From Phycisphaerae bacterium (GTDB lineage: Bacteria > Planctomycetota > Phycisphaerae > UBA1845): a stretch of DNA of 36,599 nucleotides. The notes beneath the pieces were generated by a model, which worked only from the letters and a program-made list of their open reading frames with translations, was not told the origin of the DNA and did not search any database. The position numbers and the translations under genes were made by a program. Below, in pieces: positions 7,900-15,812 of the stretch. The stretch lies in the NCBI GenBank assembly GCA_029260215.1, contig JAJDDQ010000081.1, forward strand, positions 1-36,599, read 5' to 3'. The first letter of the stretch is position 1, and each line of letters opens with the position of its first letter.

Positions 7900-9006
7900 A
7901 TGCTGTGCAATGGAATGAGTGGATTCAATGTTGGATTAGTTGGGCTTTGCTTGTTGGCTGCGTTCGCGTCGCGTGCGGACGAGGCTTGCGCGGGCGGAAT
8001 TGACGACTACGAGTTGATGGGCACGGTTTCGCTTCCGGGTGGGGGAGGCCCGTTCGATGTTCTGTCCGACGGGCGCATCGTGTCGCTGGGCGGAAGCGAT
8101 TTGTATGTCGAGAGCGCGGTGGGTACGGGGACGTTCGACTTTTTCGGTGCGGTCCCCGGGGCGGATTTTTCGTCCTTCGGAGCCGGGTTTCTTGAAGTCT
8201 CGCCCGGTGGAGATCGAATCGCCATCGGCAACGGCGGCGGTGAGAGTTTTTCCAATTTCGAGGTCGGCGTCTTCGATGCGAACAACCTCTCCGGTTCGTG
8301 GTTCGGCGTTGGTCATTTCGCCGCGACCTGGTACGACGATACGCAGCTCGCGTTGACGGCTGCTACGTTCGGCAATCCGGGCGTGGTGACGATGCTGGAC
8401 ACGACGAGTGACCCGCTCAATCCGACGAACCCCGTCGTGGTCGACGGCGTTGGTGGTGCTTCGGGCGGCATTGCGTTTGACGACGCCGGCGGACTGTACA
8501 CGGGCAACGGGTTTTCGATCACAGGCCCGAGCGGGACCGGGGCTGTCATGCAGTTTCCGCAGGCATCGTGGCTGCCGGCGCTTTCCGGGGGGGAAGCGGT
8601 TGACTTCGAATCGGACGGAAATTTCATCATCGACATCCTGTCTGCCTCATCACTGGGGTTCGACGGATCGGGGAATCTTCACGTTGGCGGTGGGGATTTT
8701 GGCGTCGATGGCGACTACGCGGCGATCATCGATGCCCTCGCGGTTGCGGCTGCGCGAGAGGGGCAGGGGCCGGTGAGCGCGCGCGACGGCAGCGTCGTAC
8801 GCCGGTTCGATCCTGATCCTTCGGCCAATACATTTTATTCCGTGAATTTCAACGATGTGACCGGCGATTTGTATCTGCAAAGCGGTTCGACGGTTTATCG
8901 ATACGCTGTGCCGGAACCGATGACGGCTGCGCTGTTGCTGGTCGGCGCTGCGGTGTTGCTGCGGAAGCGTCGCTCCTCCCGAAAGGGCGGTTATGTTGTG
9001 GGTTAG
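7900..9006 (+). CDS. Exported PEP-CTERM protein under cobalamin riboswitch control
   Basis: 368 aa. GGAAGGAG (7886-7893) lies six bases before ATG 7900; the longer frame back to 7684 would run through the riboswitch and is rejected. The N-terminus is a signal peptide (GLVGLCLLAAFASRADEACA). The body is rich in Gly/Ser/Asp with repeated short beta-like segments (GRIVSLGGSDLYV, GGDRIAIGNGGG, DDAGGLYTGNG), suggesting a beta-propeller. The tail has the sorting signal: VPEP, a hydrophobic helix (MTAALLLVGAAVLL) and RKRR. PEP-CTERM proteins are exported and processed by an exosortase. It overlaps the next gene by 14 bases. By analogy with the propeller protein BtuG of Bacteroides it could capture B12 at the surface; that is inference. 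Confidence 0.85.
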   Translation: MLCNGMSGFNVGLVGLCLLAAFASRADEACAGGIDDYELMGTVSLPGGGGPFDVLSDGRIVSLGGSDLYVESAVGTGTFDFFGAVPGADFSSFGAGFLEVSPGGDRIAIGNGGGESFSNFEVGVFDANNLSGSWFGVGHFAATWYDDTQLALTAATFGNPGVVTMLDTTSDPLNPTNPVVVDGVGGASGGIAFDDAGGLYTGNGFSITGPSGTGAVMQFPQASWLPALSGGEAVDFESDGNFIIDILSASSLGFDGSGNLHVGGGDFGVDGDYAAIIDALAVAAAREGQGPVSARDGSVVRRFDPDPSANTFYSVNFNDVTGDLYLQSGSTVYRYAVPEPMTAALLLVGAAVLLRKRRSSRKGGYVVG

Positions 9007-10168
9007 CCTCGCACGCAAACGTAATTGCATCACTCTGGCGGTGTTGGCGATGTTGTGTGCGTACGGTCTTGCGTCGGCTGAGACTCCGTTCGCCGCGACG
9101 GTGGTCGAGTTTGCACCCGCGCCGGGGCAGCTCGTCAACAACCCTGCCTTCAACGATCCGGCGCGTGCGCTGGGTGCTCCGTCGGGCGGGGGTACGTTGT
9201 CGCCGGACAATTCGTCCGTTGTTTCGCTTGGCGGATTCGGCGGATCGATCACCTTGGCATTCGATCACACTGTGCTGGACGACCCAGCCAACCCGTTCGG
9301 CATGGACGCTGTCGTGTTCGGCAACGCGTTTTGGGTGGGCGTGGCTGGCGACGCGAATCGTCACTGGGCTGAGTGCGGCGTGATCGAAATCGCCCGCGAT
9401 ACCGACAATAACGGTATGGTCGATGAAGACGAAACCTGGTACGTCATCTCCGGTTCGCACATTGTCGATCTCGACGCTCAGTTCATTGAGCAAACCTGGG
9501 ACGACGACTGGCAGGATTCGGCTTTTCCACCAGCCAACCCCGGCTGGATTCCGCCCGGTGAGATCGGAGTCTGGCAGACCGCAGGTTTTAAATTGCCGCC
9601 GGAGATTTTTGGTGTGCAGGTTGTGGTCAATCCCGCAGGCCCCAATGCCGTCGTAGAAGGCGCGTTCGGGTATGCGGACTATTCGCCGACGCTCGTTCTC
9701 GGCGATACAAACGGCGACAACATCGTGGACGCGCCGCAGCAAACCGCCGAAGAATTCTATACGTTTCCCGACGACCCGTTCGCAGTCGGGATGACATTGG
9801 GATCGGGCGGCGGTGATGCGCTCGACATAGCCTGGGCAGTCGATCCCCTGACCGGCATGCCAGCCGATCTGGATGGATTCGACTTTGTTCGGATTTCCAC
9901 CGGATCGAATGTGCTGTTGGGCGCGTTTGGTGAGTTATCGACCGAAATTGACGCCGTGTCTGATGTCTCGCCCGGTCTGATGGGCGACGCCGATGCGGAC
10001 GGTGATATTGACCTGTGGGATTTGGCTTTTCTGATCGATTGTACGACAGGGCCGGAGGTCGCCATCGGCGATCCGGTGTGTCGCATTTTTGATTTCGATT
10101 TTGATAACGATGTCGATCTAATCGACTTCAGTGTCATGCAGATCGTGTTTACGGGTGAGGGCGGATGA
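8993..10168 (+). CDS. Surface protein of the LGGFGG type with dockerin-like tail, in B12-riboswitch operon
   Basis: 391 aa. Signal peptide to about residue 29 (GLASA-ET). The N-terminal domain carries VVEFAPAPGQ (38-46), VSLGGFGGSITLAFDH (77-92), VVFGNAF (107-113) and a NNGMVDEDETWYVISGS segment. From memory this arrangement (APGQ, LGGxGG, FDH, GNxF, NG-x-x-DDxWYEL) marks cell-surface proteins encoded beside cobalamin riboswitches and TonB transporters in Bacteroidota. The C-terminal 65 residues are a dockerin-like pair: GDADADGDIDLWDL and DFDFDNDVDLIDF. The start at 8993 overlaps the preceding gene, and the stop overlaps the next start as ATGA, so translation is probably coupled. It likely binds or handles B12 outside the cell; this needs testing. 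Confidence 0.85.
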   Translation: MLWVSLARKRNCITLAVLAMLCAYGLASAETPFAATVVEFAPAPGQLVNNPAFNDPARALGAPSGGGTLSPDNSSVVSLGGFGGSITLAFDHTVLDDPANPFGMDAVVFGNAFWVGVAGDANRHWAECGVIEIARDTDNNGMVDEDETWYVISGSHIVDLDAQFIEQTWDDDWQDSAFPPANPGWIPPGEIGVWQTAGFKLPPEIFGVQVVVNPAGPNAVVEGAFGYADYSPTLVLGDTNGDNIVDAPQQTAEEFYTFPDDPFAVGMTLGSGGGDALDIAWAVDPLTGMPADLDGFDFVRISTGSNVLLGAFGELSTEIDAVSDVSPGLMGDADADGDIDLWDLAFLIDCTTGPEVAIGDPVCRIFDFDFDNDVDLIDFSVMQIVFTGEGG

Positions 10169-11001
10169 TGGCACGGTTGCTTGTCAGCAGACGACTCAAT
10201 GCAAGCCGGCGCAATACAGAGACATTGCGCCCCCGGCCCGCCTTCACATTGATCGAACTGCTGGTGACAATCGCGATTGTGTCTTTACTGTTGTCGATTC
10301 TGGTTCCGAATTTGTCGGCCGCCCGTGCTCAGGCGCGGGCGGCTGTCTGCGCTTCAAACGTGCGTCAACTGGCGTTGGCCAATCAGATGTACGCCCATGA
10401 AAATCAGGACCGTGCGTGCCCCGGGGCAGTCAACTTTGTTGAGAATCGACATCGATGGCACGGCGTGCGGTCATCGTCGTCCGGGGCATTTGATTCGGCG
10501 CTCGGCCCGCTCGTCCCGTACCTGGGGGCTGACGGTGCGATCCGTCAATGCCCGCAGTTTCGCAACTATGATTCTGGTGGAAACGGCTTCGAGCTTGGAA
10601 ACGGTGGATACGGATACAATAATGCGTTCGTCGGTACGGTCGTGCGTCCCCTCGGCGGCGTGTTTCACATTGTCGAGACAGACTTGACCGGCACACTGAT
10701 GAGCCGCGTGCGCAATCCGGCGGGCACCGTGTTTTTCACCGATGCCGCATTCGCCGCGGTTGACTTAATCGAATACAGCTTCGTCGAGCCGCGTTTTTTT
10801 CCGACCAACGGATTCAGACCCGATCCGTCTGTTCATTTCCGGCATAGCGGCGGTGCCAATGTCGCCTGGGGAGACGGGCACGTTGACCGTCGGAAGCGCA
10901 CATTCACATGGTCCAGCGGCCTCTATGACGCTCAGGCGGATCGTTTCAACATAGGCTGGTTCGGCCGGCGCGACGACAACAGTCTGTTCGATCTTCGCTG
11001 A
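10165..11001 (+). CDS. Type II secretion-like pseudopilin with H-X9-DG motif
   Basis: 278 aa. A basic leader is followed by the prepilin processing site and hydrophobic helix: PRPA, then FTLIELLVTIAIVSLLLS (27-44), with Glu31 at the conserved +5 position. Near the C-terminus HSGGANVAWGDGHV fits the H-X9-DG pattern of the large planctomycete pseudopilin family (DUF1559 and relatives). Such proteins are inserted in the inner membrane and processed by a prepilin peptidase. Their role is poorly known and many copies usually occur per genome. It begins inside the stop of the preceding gene (ATGA overlap), placing it in the same B12-controlled operon. Confidence 0.9.
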   Translation: MMARLLVSRRLNASRRNTETLRPRPAFTLIELLVTIAIVSLLLSILVPNLSAARAQARAAVCASNVRQLALANQMYAHENQDRACPGAVNFVENRHRWHGVRSSSSGAFDSALGPLVPYLGADGAIRQCPQFRNYDSGGNGFELGNGGYGYNNAFVGTVVRPLGGVFHIVETDLTGTLMSRVRNPAGTVFFTDAAFAAVDLIEYSFVEPRFFPTNGFRPDPSVHFRHSGGANVAWGDGHVDRRKRTFTWSSGLYDAQADRFNIGWFGRRDDNSLFDLR

Positions 11002-11028
11002 ACTGCGACCATTCGTTCCCAACCCGAG

Positions 11029-11772
11029 TTACATGTACATGCCGCCGTTTACGTTTATCACTTGCCCGGTGATGAACGACGCCTGTGGCGCTGCCAGGAA
11101 ACGCACGGCGCGGGCGACTTCGTCGGGTTGGCCGAGTCGGCCCATCGGAGTCAGTTTCTTGATGATCTCAAGTGCCGAGTCGGGGACTTTGGCAGTCATG
11201 TCCGTTTCGATGAAACCGGGTGCGACCGCGTTGACGGTGACGCCTTTGGCTGCGACTTCGCGTGCGAGCGTCTTGGTGAATGCAATGAGACCGCCCTTGG
11301 CGACGGCGTAGTTGGATTGGCCGAAATTGCCCATCTGCGCCACGATCGAGCTGATATTGATAATGCGACCCCACTTGCGCTCGCACAGTTGCGGCAGGAT
11401 CGCACTGATGACATTGAACGGCCCGTCAAGATTAACCAGGAGCACTTTGTGCCATTGATCCTTGGTCATCTTGAGGAAAGAGCGGTCGTTGGTGATACCC
11501 GCGTTGTTGACGATGACGTCCACGCGGCTGAAGTCGTTCATGATCTGCTCGATCATGACGTTCGTTTGCTCTTCGTCGGATACGTCGGCCCGGTATGCGT
11601 TGGCCTGCACACCGTGGCTGCGCAGTTCTTCCGCCACTTTCTCCGCCGCATCTTTACGCGAGAGGTAGTTGACGGCGACGGTGCTCCCCGCCGCTGCAAG
11701 CGCGTGACAGCACGCCCGTCCGATTCCTCGCGAGCCACCGGTGACAATTGACACTTTTTCGTGCAGATCCAT
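11029..11772 (-). CDS. phaB: Acetoacetyl-CoA reductase (PhaB)
   Basis: 247 aa, the usual PhaB/FabG length. NADPH-binding TGGSRGIG at 11-18, NNAG at 89-92, catalytic Ser141/142, Tyr155 and Lys159 (GNFGQSNYAVAK), and the end VNGGMYM. PhaB reduces acetoacetyl-CoA to (R)-3-hydroxybutyryl-CoA, the monomer for PHA synthase. FabG-type 3-oxoacyl-ACP reductases are very similar, but the PHA gene neighbourhood and the GxFGQxNY sequence favour PhaB. It is the last gene of the locus and also has its own candidate promoter (11857-11885). Ribosome site GAGAGGAAAAA precedes the ATG. It converges with the pseudopilin gene. Confidence 0.88.
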   Translation of the reverse strand: MDLHEKVSIVTGGSRGIGRACCHALAAAGSTVAVNYLSRKDAAEKVAEELRSHGVQANAYRADVSDEEQTNVMIEQIMNDFSRVDVIVNNAGITNDRSFLKMTKDQWHKVLLVNLDGPFNVISAILPQLCERKWGRIINISSIVAQMGNFGQSNYAVAKGGLIAFTKTLAREVAAKGVTVNAVAPGFIETDMTAKVPDSALEIIKKLTPMGRLGQPDEVARAVRFLAAPQASFITGQVINVNGGMYM

Positions 11773-11856
11773 TGCGTTTTTCCTCTCTCAGCGCGTCGAA
11801 GCGGAAGTGTGGATGCGACCGTGAGCACGCCCGATGCGCGACCCTCGGACCCGGAT

Positions 11857-11885
11857 ATTATAACAACACCCTCAAGGTGTCCCAA
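11857..11885 (-). promoter_or_regulatory. Candidate promoter of phaB with overlapping inverted repeat
   Basis: On the minus strand TTGGGA (complement of 11880-11885), a 17-base spacer and a perfect TATAAT (complement of 11857-11862). A perfect 7-bp inverted repeat, CACCCTC (11867-11873) and GAGGGTG (11886-11892), brackets the -35 box. It could be an operator, or a weak terminator hairpin for the upstream SDR gene. Confidence 0.6.
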
Positions 11886-11934
11886 GAGGGTGCTGGTCGC
11901 TTTGGTCGTGGAATATCGTTTCGTTACCCGGAGA

Positions 11935-12828
11935 TTACGGAACCGGTCGCCAGCCCGCGTCGGCCCACAACTCGCCGCTGACCGTTGAATTGCGAATCAT
12001 GAAGCAGATGGCGTCGGCGATTTCTTCGGGCTTGATCAACCGGCGAAGCTGTGTGTGCGGCAAAACATGCTCAGCGATGAACTCCTGGCCCAGCGAGCGC
12101 ACCATAGCCGTGTCCGTGAAACCGGGGTGAATGATGGCGCAACGCATTCCGTGAAATATCGCCTCCGCCGCGAGCGTCGCCTGCGCACCTTCAAGGCCCG
12201 CTTTTGCAGTTGCATAACTGATCTGCCCACGGTTGCCGGCGGACGAGACGGATCCGATGAATAAAACACACCCCTGCACGCGTTCGGACGGATCCCACCG
12301 CTTGAGTCCCAGTGCATGACGTTCTTTCGCGACGCTGGCCACGGTTTCCATAGCCCAATAGATCGGGGCGACGAGATCGACGTCGAGGACGCGGTAAAAA
12401 GATTCTTCGGAGTAAATCGACGCCTGGCCTGTGGCTTTGTCGATGCGGACCGCGAGTCGATCGGCGGTAAACCCAGCCGCAGGGACGCAAATTGACACCG
12501 CACCATGCAGATTTTGCATTTCGGTGAAAACGTGTTCGCGGAAGTCAGACTTGGTGACGTCGCCGATGAACGGGATGAGCACTTTGCGCCCGAGATGTTC
12601 GTTGGCGTCGTTGCAGTAACCAGCTACATCTTCAAGCTGGTCCACAACCGCGACGGCTTTGACGCCTTCACGTGCCAGGGCGAACGAAGTCGCCTGCCCG
12701 ATACCCCGCGCACCGCCTGTAACCACCGCTGTTTTCTGCGAGAGATCGAGTCGGGATTCTCCCCAGGATTCGAAATAATGGTGGCTGTTGCCGTTTGTGC
12801 CGCCGTTGCTGCCGTTTTCGTGATTCAT
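11935..12828 (-). CDS. Short-chain dehydrogenase/reductase in the PHA operon
   Basis: 297 aa. A 25-residue Asn/Gly/His-rich N-terminal extension precedes a classical SDR domain: TGGARGIG cofactor site, GDVTKSDF, and the catalytic Ser plus Tyr-x-x-x-Lys in SVSSAGNRGQISYATAKAG. It differs from PhaB by this extension, by VPAAG in place of NNAG, and by an insertion around residues 125-140. It follows phaC by 36 bases and is surely co-transcribed. It may be a second hydroxyacyl-CoA reductase with another chain-length preference, or a reductase for a different substrate. The assignment of reaction is not possible from sequence alone. Confidence 0.85.
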   Translation of the reverse strand: MNHENGSNGGTNGNSHHYFESWGESRLDLSQKTAVVTGGARGIGQATSFALAREGVKAVAVVDQLEDVAGYCNDANEHLGRKVLIPFIGDVTKSDFREHVFTEMQNLHGAVSICVPAAGFTADRLAVRIDKATGQASIYSEESFYRVLDVDLVAPIYWAMETVASVAKERHALGLKRWDPSERVQGCVLFIGSVSSAGNRGQISYATAKAGLEGAQATLAAEAIFHGMRCAIIHPGFTDTAMVRSLGQEFIAEHVLPHTQLRRLIKPEEIADAICFMIRNSTVSGELWADAGWRPVP

Positions 12829-12864
12829 TGTTGCACCCTCATGCGGCTGCGGCGACTTGTGCCG

Positions 12865-13959
12865 CTAGCCTGTGACTCTATCGGTTCGTTCGGCGAGCCA
12901 GTCGCACACCTGAGGCCAAAGATCTCGATGAGCTTTTGATCCGACGGCCATCCCGATGTGGCCGGCGGGGAAATTGATGGACTTACGGTCTTTTGATCCG
13001 ACCGCGTCGTTGAACGGAAGACTTTGGCCGCAGGGCACGAGGTGGTCGTGCTGTGCGGTCAGATTCAGAATCGGGCATTCGATGTTGCGCATTTCCACGC
13101 GCTCGTTGCCCAGTTCAAGCTCGCCTCTGATCAACAGGTTTTTCTGAAAACAGTCTTTAACGAATTGGCGAAATGTCTCACCGGCGACCGGGATATTGTC
13201 GTTCAGCCACGTTTCCATCGCGAAAAAGTCTTCGAGGAATTTTTCATTTTCCATGTTCTCGTAGAACGTGAAGTATTTCTCGATCATGTTCTGCACCGGT
13301 TTGAGCATCATGAACGAGCTTTGCAACCATTCCGCCGGCGCGTTGCCGTGGACCTCGAGAACCTTGTCGATGTCGAAGTACTTGGGATCGGTCCACAAGG
13401 AGAGCAGGCTTTCTTTGCAGGACCAGTCCACCGGGGCTGCGAGCAATATGAGGTTTTTGACCTTTTCGGGTCGAAGCGACGCGTACATCGCACTCATGGA
13501 TCCGCCCATGCAGTAGCCGAGGATGTTGACCTGATCGCATCCGGTACGCTCACGCATGTGGTCGACGACGTTGTCCATGTAGCCGAGAACGTAGTCCTTG
13601 ATGGTAAGGAATCGATCGCTGTCCGCAGGAACACCCCAATCGATGTTGTAGACATCGTGTCCCGCACCGATGAAGTGTTGGACCACACTTTTTCCCGGGC
13701 GAAGATCGAGGATGTAAGGTCGGTTAACCAGCGCGAACGCGACAACCAGCGGAGTTTCAAACTGTCTGGGCGTGTCGGATTCGTAGCGCAGGAGGTTGAG
13801 TTTGTCCTCGCTGTAGACGGTGCGCGTGGGCGTGGTGCCGACGCGAACCTCCTTCGCGATTTGTGCGGCGCGCGGCAGCGCCCCCATCTTGTTCGCGAAT
13901 TTCATCCACTGCTGTGTGGCTGCTTCAGGCGTCGTCGGCCAACTGAGTCCGGGCATCAT
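12865..13959 (-). CDS. phaC: Class III poly(3-hydroxyalkanoate) synthase, catalytic subunit PhaC
   Basis: 364 aa from ATG 13959 (a second ATG at 13956), the usual class III length; the frame continues upstream into phaE but GGATGG lies about ten bases before this start. The lipase-like box GYCMGG places the catalytic Cys at about 150, as in Allochromatium PhaC. The partner Asp is in TAQHDHLVP and the His in FPAGHIGMAVG. NIDWG (105-109) is also typical. The enzyme polymerises (R)-3-hydroxyacyl-CoA into PHA on the granule surface and needs PhaE, encoded immediately upstream (28-base gap). Confidence 0.95.
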   Translation of the reverse strand: MMPGLSWPTTPEAATQQWMKFANKMGALPRAAQIAKEVRVGTTPTRTVYSEDKLNLLRYESDTPRQFETPLVVAFALVNRPYILDLRPGKSVVQHFIGAGHDVYNIDWGVPADSDRFLTIKDYVLGYMDNVVDHMRERTGCDQVNILGYCMGGSMSAMYASLRPEKVKNLILLAAPVDWSCKESLLSLWTDPKYFDIDKVLEVHGNAPAEWLQSSFMMLKPVQNMIEKYFTFYENMENEKFLEDFFAMETWLNDNIPVAGETFRQFVKDCFQKNLLIRGELELGNERVEMRNIECPILNLTAQHDHLVPCGQSLPFNDAVGSKDRKSINFPAGHIGMAVGSKAHRDLWPQVCDWLAERTDRVTG

Positions 13960-13987
13960 GGTTGTGGTCCATCCTGTTCTCTTTTCT

Positions 13988-14446
13988 TCAGCGCTTGCGC
14001 TTGGCTGTCGCTTTTGCCTTGGTTGAAGAGGCGGAGCTGTTCGAGCCGTTCCGGTCCGCTTCGAGTTCATCGATACGTGCGGTCAGCTTGTCCATCTTCG
14101 TCAGCAGGCGATCCTCCATGCCGCGCAGGAGCAGGACAATGTGGTCCGTGTCGGCCCGCGAAGGCATCTGGGCGTTTTGCAAACCGGATTGAAGAAACTC
14201 GTTCACCTGCTTTTTCAAGGTGAGCGAGTTGTCCATCGCCTGCTTCATGCCGTTGAGGAACTGCTCGCTGCGCATGTATTCTTCGGCGTATTCCGACATG
14301 GACCCGAAAAACGTCTTGCGCATCTGAGCCATCATGTCCGGGGCGGGCGTTGGAGCAGCCATCCCCGCGGCGCCCATTTTTGCGCTCATGTCCGTCCAGA
14401 ATTTCATAAAAGGGTCGAAACCCGGCAGGCCGCCAGAATCAGGCAT
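13988..14446 (-). CDS. phaE: PHA synthase subunit PhaE-like (short form)
   Basis: 152 aa. GGAGG five bases upstream fixes the start at ATG 14446 (MPDSGGLPGF). An N-terminal DPFMKFWTDM segment and a Met-rich helical middle lead to MPSRADTDHIVLLLRGMEDRL and a coiled coil KLTARIDELEADR, which match the C-terminal region of class III PhaE. The tail is Lys/Ala-rich (TKAKATAKRKR). Classical PhaE is about twice as long, so this is a reduced version. PhaE binds and activates PhaC. Position between phaA and phaC supports the call. Confidence 0.8.
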   Translation of the reverse strand: MPDSGGLPGFDPFMKFWTDMSAKMGAAGMAAPTPAPDMMAQMRKTFFGSMSEYAEEYMRSEQFLNGMKQAMDNSLTLKKQVNEFLQSGLQNAQMPSRADTDHIVLLLRGMEDRLLTKMDKLTARIDELEADRNGSNSSASSTKAKATAKRKR

Positions 14447-14518
14447 ATTTGCCTCCAGCAAATGTGCAAACACGGCGCAGCCCCGCAGGGTCGCCGCCGC
14501 GCGTTCGTTTAATGATTG

Positions 14519-15700
14519 TTATTCGCATCGTTCAATCGCAATCGCACTGGCTTCGCCACCGCCGATGCAGAGGCAGGCGATGCCGATCTTCTTTTTGTTG
14601 AGTCGCAGTCCGTTCATGAGCGTTACGACGATGCGTGCTCCGGTCGCGCCGATCGGGTGACCCATCGCGACCGCGCCGCCAGCGATGTTTACCTTCTCAT
14701 GCGGAATTCGAAGCTCCTTCATCGCGACCATCGTGACGACCGAAAAGGCTTCGTTGATCTCGAACAGATCGACGTCATCCATTTTCAGCGCCAAGCGATC
14801 GCACAATTTGCGAATCGCGTGGATCGGTGCGACGGTGAACTGAGTCGGTTCCATCGCGACGTTGGTGTGACCGAGTATCCGCGCCTGACATTTGATTCCC
14901 AGCGACTTCGCCCTTTCCTCTCCTACAACCACCGCTGCGGCAGCCCCGTCGCTGAGTCCCGATGCGTTTCCAGCCGTCACCGAACCTTCGCGCCCAAAGG
15001 CCGGCTTCAGCGTGCGAATTTTCTCTTCCTTGAAGCGCGTCGGCTCCTCGTCACACTTGACTGTGATCGTGCCTTTTCTGGTCTTGACCTCGACCGGAAC
15101 AATCACCCCGTCGAAATTGCCCGCCTCTTGAGCGGCCAGGACACGCTTGTAGCTTTCGATCGCAAAAGCGTCTTGATCTTCACGCGTGAAGTTGAACTCC
15201 GCAGCACACGTGTCGCCGCACGTGCCCATGTGGACGTTGTTGTAAACATCCCACAGGCCGTCGTGAATCATCGCGTCGAGCAATTCGCCATGCCCCATCC
15301 GATAGCCGCTCCGCGCCTTGGGCAGCAGGTAGGGGGTTCGCGTCATGCTCTCCGTGCCGCCGCTGAGGATCAGGTCGGCGTCGCCGCACTGAATCGCCTG
15401 GGCAGCCAGGATGATCGCCCGCATGGACGATCCGCACACCTTGTTGACCGTCGTCGCACCGCACGACACCGGCAGCCCCGCGCCCAGCGCCACCTGTCTT
15501 GCGATGTTCTGTCCCAAACCGGCACCGATAACGTTGCCGAAAATGGTTTCGTCCACGTCCTCGGGGCGTATGCCCGCACGTTCTATCGCCGCCTTGGCTG
15601 CGATGCTGCCCAACTCGGCTGCCGGAACATCCGCAAAAGCGCCACTAAAGAGTCCGAGCGGCGTGCGTGACCCGCCGGCGAGGTAAACATTCTTGAGCAC
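14519..15700 (-). CDS. phaA: Acetyl-CoA acetyltransferase (beta-ketothiolase) PhaA
   Basis: 393 aa from GTG 15700, preceded by GGAG seven bases upstream (a TTG three bases earlier is possible). Thiolase hallmarks: nucleophilic Cys89 in VNKVCGSSM, GGTESMTRTPYLL, NEAF, the His of GGAVAMGHPIGATGA, and the second catalytic Cys near the end in CIGGGEA. It condenses two acetyl-CoA to acetoacetyl-CoA, the first step of PHA synthesis. Operon context with phaC and phaB favours the biosynthetic role over fatty-acid breakdown. Confidence 0.95.
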   Translation of the reverse strand: MLKNVYLAGGSRTPLGLFSGAFADVPAAELGSIAAKAAIERAGIRPEDVDETIFGNVIGAGLGQNIARQVALGAGLPVSCGATTVNKVCGSSMRAIILAAQAIQCGDADLILSGGTESMTRTPYLLPKARSGYRMGHGELLDAMIHDGLWDVYNNVHMGTCGDTCAAEFNFTREDQDAFAIESYKRVLAAQEAGNFDGVIVPVEVKTRKGTITVKCDEEPTRFKEEKIRTLKPAFGREGSVTAGNASGLSDGAAAAVVVGEERAKSLGIKCQARILGHTNVAMEPTQFTVAPIHAIRKLCDRLALKMDDVDLFEINEAFSVVTMVAMKELRIPHEKVNIAGGAVAMGHPIGATGARIVVTLMNGLRLNKKKIGIACLCIGGGEASAIAIERCE

Positions 15701-15812
15701 CAATCTGCTCCTTCATCTAAGGCGATTTTCGGTCAACCCAATCGTCTCCTGCAAACGATCCGCCGGTCCGCCCGTTTGGTGCGACGAACCGAGTTCTTCC
15801 CAAATCCGGGAA

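Noticed and set aside
13024-14223. 399-codon plus-strand open frame
   Set aside because: Antisense to phaC and the phaE-like gene.
14516-15670. 384-codon plus-strand open frame
   Set aside because: Antisense to phaA, whose catalytic motifs are complete. No ribosome site and unrealistic composition.
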